From NCBI GenBank assembly GCA_001510385.1, contig LFFE01000029.1, forward strand, positions 1 through 49,024: a stretch of 49,024 nucleotides of DNA, given 5' to 3'. Numbering within the stretch: position 1 is the stretch's first letter; each line of letters begins with the position of its first letter. This document shows, in pieces, positions 31,514 to 39,746 of the stretch. Both the position numbers and the translations under genes were made by a program. A model generated the notes under the pieces. The model was not told where the DNA came from. It saw nothing but the letters and a program-made list of their open reading frames with translations, and made no database searches. The stretch is from Actinobacteria bacterium casp-actino5 (lineage in GTDB: Bacteria > Actinomycetota > Acidimicrobiia > Acidimicrobiales > Ilumatobacteraceae).

Positions 31514-33477
31514 TGAGCCGTCGTGAGATTCCACAACGCTCGGCACGACGCTCTGCTCCATCAATTCAACAGCGGACCCGTTCAACACCCAGCCAAGCTC
31601 GAACAGCGCGAGCAAAAGGTCGAAGTTCGGCTTCTCGGTCACAGTCACGATCTCGTGTGCCAACAACAGCGCAGTCAACTGCATCTCGTTCAACGTCTCC
31701 ACAACGCAAACTGCGAGTGATTTCAGCGAAGCCGACAACGGGTCGCTTCAAGATTGGTAATCAGCGTCGTCGAATTCAGATCGTTGTCGCATTCGTCTTG
31801 GTCATGCTGATCGTTGTGACGGCAAAAGTCGTTGGGTTGCAGACAGCTGGCGGTGACTCAATGCGTGCCGAGGCCACGAATCAGTGGACACGTACGACGA
31901 CTGTTATTGCTGACCGCGGAACGATCTTTGATCGCAACGGGGAGGAACTCGCAGTTTCGATTCCGGCAGCAACGATCAGTATCAATCCCAAACTCATCGA
32001 TAATGAGGAAGCCACCCTCACCATGCTCGCGACGATGCTGAGCTTGGATGTTGACGAGCAGCAGCGGTTGTACGACGAGATGGTTCTCAAAGACAAGGGG
32101 TTTGTATACGTTCGCCGGCAGGTTGATGCTGACTTGGGGAATCAGATCGCTGCATTGAAATTATCTGGGGTCAATGTTGACTCTGAGCCGACGCGGTTGC
32201 TCCCCGGTGGTGACACCGGGCGTTCTGTCATTGGTCAAACCGACATCGACGGTGTAGGAACGGCTGGTCTTGAAAAGCAGTACGACGACATTTTGTCCGG
32301 CCAGAACGGAAGCGTGACCCGTCAGGTTGCCCCCGGTGGACGGTCGATTGCAGGTACTGAAGATGCGATTGATGGGGCAGTGCCCGGTGACGATCTCATC
32401 CTCACAATTGACCGGTCGATTCAGTTCACTTGCGAGCAGGCGTTGCTTGAGCGAGTTGGGAACACAGGATCGAAGGCAGGCACCTGCATCGTGATGGACG
32501 CTGATTCTGGCGAGTTGTATGCGATGGCGTCGGTGAAACGAGATGTCGATACGAACGAGGTGCTGATCACTTCAGGCAACCACGCAGCGGTCGATTCATA
32601 TGAACCTGGGTCGGTGGCCAAGGTCATCACGATTGCTGCTGGACTTGAAACAGGTGTGGTCGGACCAGACACGGTGTTTGAGGGGGTTCCTTGGCGAGCC
32701 CAGTACGGTGATGACCTTCTTCGCGACTCCGATGAGCATCCCGATGAGGACATGACGGTTCGCCAGATTCTGGTCGAGTCGTCGAATATCGGCACGATCA
32801 TGGTTCAAGAGGAGGTGCAGCTGCGTCGCCATTGGGACTTCATGAGGAAGTTTGGGCTTGGAGAGTCAACGGCTCTTGACTTTCCGGGAGAATCGGCGGG
32901 CATCTTCAAAGAGTGGAACGAGTTATACGGCTCAGAGAAGTACACGGTGTCGTATGGCCAGGGCCTTGCAAGCACACCAATTCAGTTGATTTCAGCCGTC
33001 AACGCAATCGCAAATGATGGTCTATACGTGGCCCCGAAACTGGTTCGCGGATTCGTAGGCGACGATGGAGAAATTGTTCCGACAGCTCCATCAGCAACTC
33101 ATGAAGTGGTGTCGACGAACACTGCGCTGGTGATGCAGTCCTTGATGACTGATGTGGTGTGTTCAGGTACCGCAACACGTGCTCAGGTGTCCTCGTTTAA
33201 TGTTGCGGGAAAGACGGGAACCGGCCTGAAGGCTCAGCCAAATGGCGGGTACGAGGACGAATTTGGTGTTCGCTCGTACTACGCAAGCTTCGTCGGGTTC
33301 TTTCCTGCTGAAGACCCGCAGATCACTGTGTTGATCAGCATTGACGAACCACCGGCAGGAACCATTAATCGCTTCGGTGGAACCGCGGCAGCACCAGTCT
33401 TCGCGCGGCTCGTCCCAACTATTGCTCATGAGTTGGGAATCCAGCCACCATCTAACGGCTCGGCCTGCGCAGAGTGA
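31513..33477 (+). CDS. ftsI: septal peptidoglycan transpeptidase (class B PBP)
   Basis: 654 aa. It crosslinks septal peptidoglycan with FtsW. Catalytic motifs: SVAK with Ser367 and Lys370, SSN at 423-425 and KTG at 567-569. A membrane helix lies at about residues 93-113, then the pedestal domain with VIADRGTIFDRNG. The first ~85 residues are an unusual cytoplasmic tail rich in Ser, Arg, Thr and Gln. Start at ATG 31513 overlaps the ftsL stop (TAATG). Confidence 0.96.
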   Translation: MSRREIPQRSARRSAPSIQQRTRSTPSQARTARAKGRSSASRSQSRSRVPTTAQSTASRSTSPQRKLRVISAKPTTGRFKIGNQRRRIQIVVAFVLVMLIVVTAKVVGLQTAGGDSMRAEATNQWTRTTTVIADRGTIFDRNGEELAVSIPAATISINPKLIDNEEATLTMLATMLSLDVDEQQRLYDEMVLKDKGFVYVRRQVDADLGNQIAALKLSGVNVDSEPTRLLPGGDTGRSVIGQTDIDGVGTAGLEKQYDDILSGQNGSVTRQVAPGGRSIAGTEDAIDGAVPGDDLILTIDRSIQFTCEQALLERVGNTGSKAGTCIVMDADSGELYAMASVKRDVDTNEVLITSGNHAAVDSYEPGSVAKVITIAAGLETGVVGPDTVFEGVPWRAQYGDDLLRDSDEHPDEDMTVRQILVESSNIGTIMVQEEVQLRRHWDFMRKFGLGESTALDFPGESAGIFKEWNELYGSEKYTVSYGQGLASTPIQLISAVNAIANDGLYVAPKLVRGFVGDDGEIVPTAPSATHEVVSTNTALVMQSLMTDVVCSGTATRAQVSSFNVAGKTGTGLKAQPNGGYEDEFGVRSYYASFVGFFPAEDPQITVLISIDEPPAGTINRFGGTAAAPVFARLVPTIAHELGIQPPSNGSACAE

Positions 33478-33484
33478 GATTGTG

Positions 33485-34927
33485 ATGGGGCACCGTAAAA
33501 CGCTCATGTTGGACGGAGCCATTGCTCGCGAACTTTCCTCAAAGATGCTGACTGACGTACGGCTCATTCCTGAAGGTGCCTCAGTTCAGGTGAGCTCTGT
33601 GGTGATGGACTCGCGCCGGGTTGAGGATGGCGCCTTGTTTGCGTGCATCTCCGGTGAGCACTTCGACGGTCACGCGTTTGCCAAAGATGCTCTAAACAGC
33701 GGAGCAGTCGCACTGCTTGTCGATCGCAAACTCGATGTTGCCGTTCCGCAATTGGTTGTCGAGGATGTTCGATCGGTGCTTGGAGAGATTGCGGCAATCA
33801 TCTCAGGCCGACCGTCGACTGAGATCGATGTCATCGGAATTACCGGCACCAACGGCAAAACCACCGTGGCTCAATTGCTTGCGGCCGTCGTTTCGGAGTC
33901 GGGCCGTGCCTCGGCGGTGATTGGAACCCTTGAAGGTGACATGACCACCCCGGAAGCTCCTCGTTTGCAGAGGAAGTTGCGAGAGCTTGCTGATGATGGC
34001 GTGTCCGTCGTCGCAATGGAAGTTTCGTCGCACTCACTGGTGCAACAACGCGTTCGCGGCACATCGTTTGCAGCAGGGATCTTCACAAATCTTGGTCATG
34101 ATCACCTTGACATACATGGCACCCAGGAGGAATATTTCCGGGCAAAGTCGTTGCTGTTCACCTCCTATGGGGTGAAGCAGATGGTGGTGAACACTGACGA
34201 TGTCTACGGACGACTACTTGGCGATCTTGCGGCAGACGATCAAGAGGTGTCTCGATTTTCGATGGCGCAGGTGGAGTTACTCAATCTTTCGTTGGAGGGT
34301 TCTATCTTCGTTGTCGATGGAGCGGCGTTCAGTCTCGCTCTTCCGGGCCGAGCCAACGTTGAGAACGCGCTTGCTGTCATTTCGTGGGCTCGGGCATTTG
34401 GAATTGATGATGAAACCATCGCTCGTGGGTTGGCATCGGTTGAGCAGGTGCCAGGACGTATGCAACGAATTTCTGGAGAGGGCTACGACGTCATTGTCGA
34501 CTTTGCACATACGCCCGAGGCACTAGAGGCGTTGCTGCGTACGTGTCGCGAGTTAGCGGCAGGGCGACGTCTGATTGTTGTCTTCGGCTGTGGGGGTGGA
34601 CGGGATCGCCGTAAGCGTCCTGAAATGGCAGCAATAGCCGGAGTTCATGCTGATGTTGTTGTGGTGACCTCTGATAATCCTCGTCACGAAGATCCCAGTG
34701 AAATCATTGCAGAGGTGTGCGCTGGTTTTAGCGAAACCACAACAGCAAGGTGGAGTAGCGAGGTCGACCGCTCCGAGGCGATCTCTCGAGCAGTGCTCGC
34801 TGCAGAAGATGGCGACCTGATCATCATCGCCGGCAAGGGCCATGAGCGCTATCAAGAAATTGGATCCTGCAAGACGGATTTTGATGATGTCGAACACGTT
34901 CGTGCAGCGATGGAGGCCAAACGATGA
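33485..34927 (+). CDS. murE: UDP-MurNAc-tripeptide ligase, meso-DAP type
   Basis: 480 aa from ATG 33485; the longer frame upstream lies inside ftsI. It adds the third amino acid to UDP-MurNAc-L-Ala-D-Glu. ATP loop VIGITGTNGKTTVAQLLA; carbamylated-Lys region; the DNPR motif starting at Asp397 indicates meso-diaminopimelate as substrate. GKGHERYQEIG near the end is typical. It overlaps mraY by four bases (ATGA). murF would normally follow here but is absent. Confidence 0.96.
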   Translation: MGHRKTLMLDGAIARELSSKMLTDVRLIPEGASVQVSSVVMDSRRVEDGALFACISGEHFDGHAFAKDALNSGAVALLVDRKLDVAVPQLVVEDVRSVLGEIAAIISGRPSTEIDVIGITGTNGKTTVAQLLAAVVSESGRASAVIGTLEGDMTTPEAPRLQRKLRELADDGVSVVAMEVSSHSLVQQRVRGTSFAAGIFTNLGHDHLDIHGTQEEYFRAKSLLFTSYGVKQMVVNTDDVYGRLLGDLAADDQEVSRFSMAQVELLNLSLEGSIFVVDGAAFSLALPGRANVENALAVISWARAFGIDDETIARGLASVEQVPGRMQRISGEGYDVIVDFAHTPEALEALLRTCRELAAGRRLIVVFGCGGGRDRRKRPEMAAIAGVHADVVVVTSDNPRHEDPSEIIAEVCAGFSETTTARWSSEVDRSEAISRAVLAAEDGDLIIIAGKGHERYQEIGSCKTDFDDVEHVRAAMEAKR

Positions 34928-35967
34928 TTGCGATCATGCTTGCCGGAGCGACGGCTGCATTGTGCTCGTTGCTCGGAACACGATTTCTTATTCGCTGGTT
35001 TTCTTCGCGTGGGCAGGGGCAACCGATTCTCGGCAAAGAGGATCATGGTCCAGAGCATCACATGGGTAAGCAGGGAACTCCGACAATGGGTGGCATTGCC
35101 ATTGTTGTTTCCGCGCTCGTCGGGTGGCTGATTGCGCACACGCGAGATATCGCCTTCTCTGACCAGGCAATGATTGTCTGGGTCGGAATCCTTGGAATGT
35201 CGTTTATGGGCTTTCTCGATGACTGGATCAAGGTTCGGAAGCGCCACAACCGCGGGATTTTCTGGAAGCAAAAGAACTACATCACGATGCTGATGAGTTT
35301 TGGTATCGCTTGGTGGCTTGTTGCAGCGACAGGTATTGAAGAATCGATCTCGATTACCCGAGCTGGAGATCTTGGCTTCGACGTACCCCAGGTGGTGTGG
35401 GTCCTTTGGGCGGGTCTCATTATCTGGGCAACAACTAACGCGGTGAATGTCACCGATGGGCTCGACGGTCTTGCGGGTGGCTCAGCCCTGATGGGGTTCG
35501 GAGCCTTCATGATTATCTCGTATTGGACATTCCGAAACCCAGAGATTTACAGCGTCGTGAATCCATTGGATATGGGGGTGTTGGCTGCATCGTTCGCAGG
35601 GGCGTGCCTGGGTTTTCTCTGGTGGAACGCAGCCCCCGCTCGAATATTCATGGGTGATGTCGGTGCGCTTGCGATTGGCGTAGCGCTCGCATCGCTGGCG
35701 TTAACGATGAACACTCATCTTCTTCTCATTTTGATTTGTGGAATCAACGTGGTTGAAGCGGGTTCGGTCGCCATTCAGATGGGTGTGTTCAAGCTGTCAG
35801 GTCGTAAGCGTCGACTATTCAAAATGTCGCCGATTCACCATCATTTTGAGCTCAGTGGTTGGCCCGAGACGACGGTCATCATTCGCTTCTGGCTCTTGTC
35901 TGCTGTGTTCGTTGCCCTTGCTCTCGCCATCTTTATTGGTGACTTCACTGCGGTGGTCGGTGGCTGA
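34924..35967 (+). CDS. mraY: phospho-MurNAc-pentapeptide transferase
   Basis: 347 aa polytopic membrane enzyme making lipid I from UDP-MurNAc-pentapeptide and undecaprenyl phosphate. Motifs: HMGKQGTPTMGGIAIV, FLDDWIKVRKRHNRG (Asp pair), NAVNVTDGLDGLAGG, FMGDVGALAIG and PIHHHFELSGWPE (His cluster). About ten membrane helices. It follows murE directly with a four-base overlap, so murF is skipped; murD begins one base after the stop. Confidence 0.97.
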   Translation: MIAIMLAGATAALCSLLGTRFLIRWFSSRGQGQPILGKEDHGPEHHMGKQGTPTMGGIAIVVSALVGWLIAHTRDIAFSDQAMIVWVGILGMSFMGFLDDWIKVRKRHNRGIFWKQKNYITMLMSFGIAWWLVAATGIEESISITRAGDLGFDVPQVVWVLWAGLIIWATTNAVNVTDGLDGLAGGSALMGFGAFMIISYWTFRNPEIYSVVNPLDMGVLAASFAGACLGFLWWNAAPARIFMGDVGALAIGVALASLALTMNTHLLLILICGINVVEAGSVAIQMGVFKLSGRKRRLFKMSPIHHHFELSGWPETTVIIRFWLLSAVFVALALAIFIGDFTAVVGG

Positions 35968-35968
35968 G

Positions 35969-37330
35969 ATGCGGTCCCTTGTGCATGGCTTCGGCATTGC
36001 CGGCGAATCAACTGCAAGGGCTCTGCGTCGCCATGGGCATGAGGTCGTTATTACCGATGACGTCATTGACCGGATCAAGGAACAGCGGGCGAGCGTTCAT
36101 GGTTTTTCTCTTGGGGCGCTACCAAATGGCGATTCACTCGACTCATTTGTTAGTGAATTCGACCTCATCGCTCCGGCTCCTGGGGTTCCTGAGCATCATC
36201 AACTCATCGAATCCGCTCAACGAGCAGGAGTCACTATCGCTAGTGAAATTGAAATTGCCTACGCCGCTGAACAGCAACGCGACGGTGGGCCTCGTCCGAT
36301 ACTTGCGGTCACGGGAACGGATGGGAAAACGACCACCTGCGAACTTGCTGTCGCCATGTTGGCGGCGGGTGGAGTTCGGTCTCTTGCGGTCGGCAACACG
36401 GATACGCCACTGATCGATGCGCTCGAACTTGCTCTCGATGTGTATGTCGTTGAATGCACGAGCTTTCGCTTGGCATGGACAGACGTCTTCCGTGCAGATG
36501 CTGCAGTCTGGCTCAACCTGGCTCCAGATCACCTCAACTGGCACCGAGACATGGCCTCTTATGAGTCGGCAAAGGCGAAAATATTTTCGCAGCAGGTTGA
36601 AACTGATACCTCGATCGGAAGTTCTCACGACGCAATCGTGCTCTCGCATCTTCGACGTTCTACGGGCCGCCAAGTTACATTCGGCTTCGACGGGGATTAC
36701 TGCGTTGACAATGGGGTGCTAATGGCTCCGAGCGGGCCGATTATCGCTGCATCCGAAATGACTCGATCGCTTCCGCACGATATGACGAATGCGCTAGCTG
36801 CTGCAGCGCTTGTGTTGGAGAGCGGTCTTGTTGATGTCGAGGCCGTTGCATCGGCTCTCCGTGCATTTGAAGCACCTCCTCACCGACTCCAGTTTGTGGG
36901 AGAAGTCGATGGCGTTCGTTGGTTCAACGATTCGAAGGCGACCACCCCGCATGCGGCCTCGGCAGCTATTCGGGCGTTCCCCACAGCTGTTCTCATCGCT
37001 GGCGGGCGGAACAAAGACCTTGACTTGGCGCCAATGGCTGAGGTTGGCTCGTCGCTTCGTGCTGTAGTCGCAATCGGAGAGGCTGCAGCCGAAATTTCTG
37101 AAGTGTTTGGTGACACTGTGGAAGTGGTGGTGGCAGGTTCGATGGAGACCGCCGTCGACCTCGCTGCTCGGTTGGCAGCAAGGCGTGGCGAGGTCGTTTT
37201 ATCCCCGGGTTGCGCGAGCTTCGATTGGTATCCCTCAGGGGGCTACCCGGCTCGCGGGGATCATTTCATCCGTCTCGTGAAAGAACGCATGCAACAAGGG
37301 GTTTCCGAAATTTTGGGAGGGGCACAGTGA
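35969..37330 (+). CDS. murD: UDP-MurNAc-L-alanine:D-glutamate ligase
   Basis: 453 aa from ATG 35969, one base after the mraY stop; the longer frame upstream lies inside mraY. It adds D-glutamate to UDP-MurNAc-L-Ala. Motifs: GFGIAGESTARALR, ATP loop VTGTDGKTTTCELA (Asp where other Mur ligases have Asn), LNLAPDHLNWH, FNDSKATTPHAA and SPGCASFDWYPSGGYPARGD. It overlaps ftsW by four bases (GTGA). Confidence 0.95.
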   Translation: MRSLVHGFGIAGESTARALRRHGHEVVITDDVIDRIKEQRASVHGFSLGALPNGDSLDSFVSEFDLIAPAPGVPEHHQLIESAQRAGVTIASEIEIAYAAEQQRDGGPRPILAVTGTDGKTTTCELAVAMLAAGGVRSLAVGNTDTPLIDALELALDVYVVECTSFRLAWTDVFRADAAVWLNLAPDHLNWHRDMASYESAKAKIFSQQVETDTSIGSSHDAIVLSHLRRSTGRQVTFGFDGDYCVDNGVLMAPSGPIIAASEMTRSLPHDMTNALAAAALVLESGLVDVEAVASALRAFEAPPHRLQFVGEVDGVRWFNDSKATTPHAASAAIRAFPTAVLIAGGRNKDLDLAPMAEVGSSLRAVVAIGEAAAEISEVFGDTVEVVVAGSMETAVDLAARLAARRGEVVLSPGCASFDWYPSGGYPARGDHFIRLVKERMQQGVSEILGGAQ

Positions 37331-38586
37331 CACTTGCAATCAAACATGGTGGCAACATCGACGACCGTCGTAGGCAAGCCCTCGCCGCCTCGAAGCGCAA
37401 GCGAGAGAGCGGTGCTGGTGGTAAACGTCATGAGCGCCACGATCGGCTGTCTCTTCGCGAGGCACTGCAGCGTGACCGCGCCGTAGAAGCCTCGAGAACC
37501 TATTTCGCGATCATCGCTGTGGTTGCAATCATGGTGCTTCTTGGGCTTGTGATGCTGCTGTCTGCATCTGGCCCGTTGCGAGCAGCCGGCGATGGTTCGC
37601 CCTACTCGATGGTCATCAGGCAGTCGGTGTTCGCGGGCGCTGGTTTAGCTTTGATGTCTGTCGTCATACGGGTTCGCTATCAGTTGTTTCGCCGTCTTAT
37701 TACGTTGATTTGGGCCGTCGGACTTGGGATGATGGCGCTTCCGCTTGTTCCGGGGTGGAGCCACACGGTGAATGATGCAAATTCGTGGGTGTCAGTCGGT
37801 GGTATGACCTTCCAGCCCTCCGAGATTTTCAAGTTGTCGGTCATTCTTGGTGTTGCCGACATTCTCACCCGCCGTAAAGACGTCTTGAACGACTGGCGCC
37901 GAACAATTATCCCGATCGGGGCGGTCACGAGCCTCGCGTTTATCTTCAGCCTGATTCAGGGCGACTTTGGCTCTGCGGTCGTACTCGTGCTCATCGTGGT
38001 GGCGATGTCGTTCATTGCTGGAATTCCATGGATGCACATCGGAAGCGTGGTGAGTGTCGGGGCATTTCTTGGGGCAATCATGGTGTTTGCTTCTCCTCGC
38101 CGGTTTGGGCGAATCACCGCATTCTTTGACATTGAAGGAAACAAGGAGCATTACGCCTATCAGGTGTGGCAGGGAATGCTGAGTATCGCAAATGGTGGTC
38201 TGACTGGCTCAGGTATTGGCGGAAGTCGATCGAAACTCGGCTACCTACCGCTTGCGCATAGCGACTTCATTTTCGCAATCATCGCCGATGAACTTGGATT
38301 GATTGGAGTGGTCACAGTTCTTGGTGGCTTCACCCTGCTTACCATCCTTGGTATGCAGACGGCTTTGCGAGCCCCTGACCGTTTTGGAATGCTCGTTGCA
38401 GCCGGGGTGACCTCCTGGATCGCGATTCAGGCGATTATCAATGTGGGCGGAGTTGCTGGAGTGCTGCCGGTTACCGGGTTGACGCTTCCGTTTTTCTCGC
38501 ATGGAGGAACGTCGCTGATGTCATGCCTGGTAGGTGTTGGGCTGCTCCTCAATATCTCCCGCCAGCCCGTAAAGTCCAAGACGTGA
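37327..38586 (+). CDS. ftsW: septal peptidoglycan polymerase FtsW (SEDS)
   Basis: 419 aa from GTG 37327, which overlaps the murD stop (GTGA) and has GGAGGGG upstream. It polymerises glycan strands at the septum with FtsI. About ten membrane helices start at residue ~58; SEDS motifs include GMTFQPSEIFKLS, QGDFGSAVVL, HYAYQVWQGMLSIANGGLTG, LPLAHSDFIFAIIADELG and LPFFSHGGTS. The N-terminal ~55 residues are a basic cytoplasmic extension (RRRQALAASKRKRESG). It overlaps murG by four bases (GTGA). Confidence 0.95.
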   Translation: MTLAIKHGGNIDDRRRQALAASKRKRESGAGGKRHERHDRLSLREALQRDRAVEASRTYFAIIAVVAIMVLLGLVMLLSASGPLRAAGDGSPYSMVIRQSVFAGAGLALMSVVIRVRYQLFRRLITLIWAVGLGMMALPLVPGWSHTVNDANSWVSVGGMTFQPSEIFKLSVILGVADILTRRKDVLNDWRRTIIPIGAVTSLAFIFSLIQGDFGSAVVLVLIVVAMSFIAGIPWMHIGSVVSVGAFLGAIMVFASPRRFGRITAFFDIEGNKEHYAYQVWQGMLSIANGGLTGSGIGGSRSKLGYLPLAHSDFIFAIIADELGLIGVVTVLGGFTLLTILGMQTALRAPDRFGMLVAAGVTSWIAIQAIINVGGVAGVLPVTGLTLPFFSHGGTSLMSCLVGVGLLLNISRQPVKSKT

Positions 38587-39707
38587 CGCAATCCCAGCCA
38601 ATCACCTCAAGCATTGTTATTGCTGGAGGGGGCACGGCTGGGCATGTGTTTCCTGCGATTGCGGTGATGCAGGGCCTTGTTGATGCTGGGGTTGATCCGG
38701 CGCAGCTGAAATATGTTGGGGCACAGCGCGGTATTGAAACTGAGCTGGTTCCAGAAAGCGGTTTCTCTGGAACGTTTTTTGCGGTCGGTGGAATCGGCCG
38801 AAAGTTTTCGTTCCAGACACCGACGTTTCTTGCTCGGCAGATCGCTGCGACATTTCGATCGATAGTGCTCTTTCGTCGGTGGAAGGTCGGAGCGGTGGTG
38901 TCGGTTGGCGGCTACGCGAGCCTTCCTCCGGTGCTTGCAGCGATCGTGCTGCGACGGCCGATCGTTGTGATCAGTTACGACCGTATTCCGGGTCGGGCAA
39001 GTCGACTTGCAGCGCGTTGGGCGTCATCCTCGGCAGTCGCCTTTGAAGGTTCTCGGCTGCGCAATGCGGTTGTTGTTGGCGCACCATTACGTCGCTCGAT
39101 TCTTCAGGTTGATCGCCGAAAGGACGCCCATGCAGCACGCCATCGTTTAGGGGTCCCGGACGGTCGAGATCTTGTTGTGGTGATGGGAGGATCCTTGGGT
39201 TCCGGCGTGCTCAACGACGCGGTTGCAAGTTTTCTCGAAAGCAACTCTGCTCGAAACGATCTGGCAGTTATTCACATTTCAGGGAAACAACGCGTGACTG
39301 GGCCGAGCGAGCGCAATGGGGATACGTCGATCTGGTATCGCAGAAGCGAATTCGTTCGCACGGTCGAAGACCTGTATGCCGCCGCAGATCTCTTCGTTGG
39401 ACGAGGTGGTGCGAGCACGGTGCACGAGGTTGCGGCAACTGGAACCCCAGCGATCTTGGTTCCGTGGTCCGGTGCCTCCGATGATCACCAAGTCGCAAAC
39501 GTACGGTGGTTATCTGACTCGTTCGGAGCGGTACTTGTTGGTGACAACGATTCGGATGAAGTTGTTGAGGCGATGACAACTCTGCTCGATGATGTCGAGC
39601 GACGAGATGTCCTTAGCGCACGGGCGCGTGAAATCGGAACCATTCACCACGGCGGATTGATATCGAAACTTGTTCTCGACTCCTTGGCGCTGCACGACAC
39701 GAAGTGA
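38583..39707 (+). CDS. murG: lipid II synthase MurG (GlcNAc transferase)
   Basis: 374 aa from GTG 38583, overlapping the ftsW stop (GTGA). It adds GlcNAc to lipid I to give lipid II at the inner membrane face. IAGGGTAGHVFPAIAV has the conserved His21, GGYASLPPVLAA, VVMGGSLGSGVLND and GRGGASTVHEVAATGTPAIL (nucleotide-sugar site) fit the family. Unusually the region that normally reads HE(Q/A)N before the PG loop is SYDRIPGRASRLAARWA (from residue 131), so those acceptor-side residues are replaced. Confidence 0.9.
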   Translation: MTQSQPITSSIVIAGGGTAGHVFPAIAVMQGLVDAGVDPAQLKYVGAQRGIETELVPESGFSGTFFAVGGIGRKFSFQTPTFLARQIAATFRSIVLFRRWKVGAVVSVGGYASLPPVLAAIVLRRPIVVISYDRIPGRASRLAARWASSSAVAFEGSRLRNAVVVGAPLRRSILQVDRRKDAHAARHRLGVPDGRDLVVVMGGSLGSGVLNDAVASFLESNSARNDLAVIHISGKQRVTGPSERNGDTSIWYRRSEFVRTVEDLYAAADLFVGRGGASTVHEVAATGTPAILVPWSGASDDHQVANVRWLSDSFGAVLVGDNDSDEVVEAMTTLLDDVERRDVLSARAREIGTIHHGGLISKLVLDSLALHDTK

Positions 39708-39734
39708 TGCTGGCTTCGAGGCACCTGAGCGTCG

Positions 39735-39740
39735 TAGCCT
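39735..39740 (+). promoter_or_regulatory. -10-like hexamer TAGCCT before murC GTG
   Basis: TAGCCT ends six bases before GTG 39747, in the 39-bp gap between murG and murC, the largest break between mur genes in the cluster. It suggests a second, leaderless start of transcription for murC-murB. TAGCCT also precedes sepF and ileS. Confidence 0.5.
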
Positions 39741-39746
39741 GAGAGC

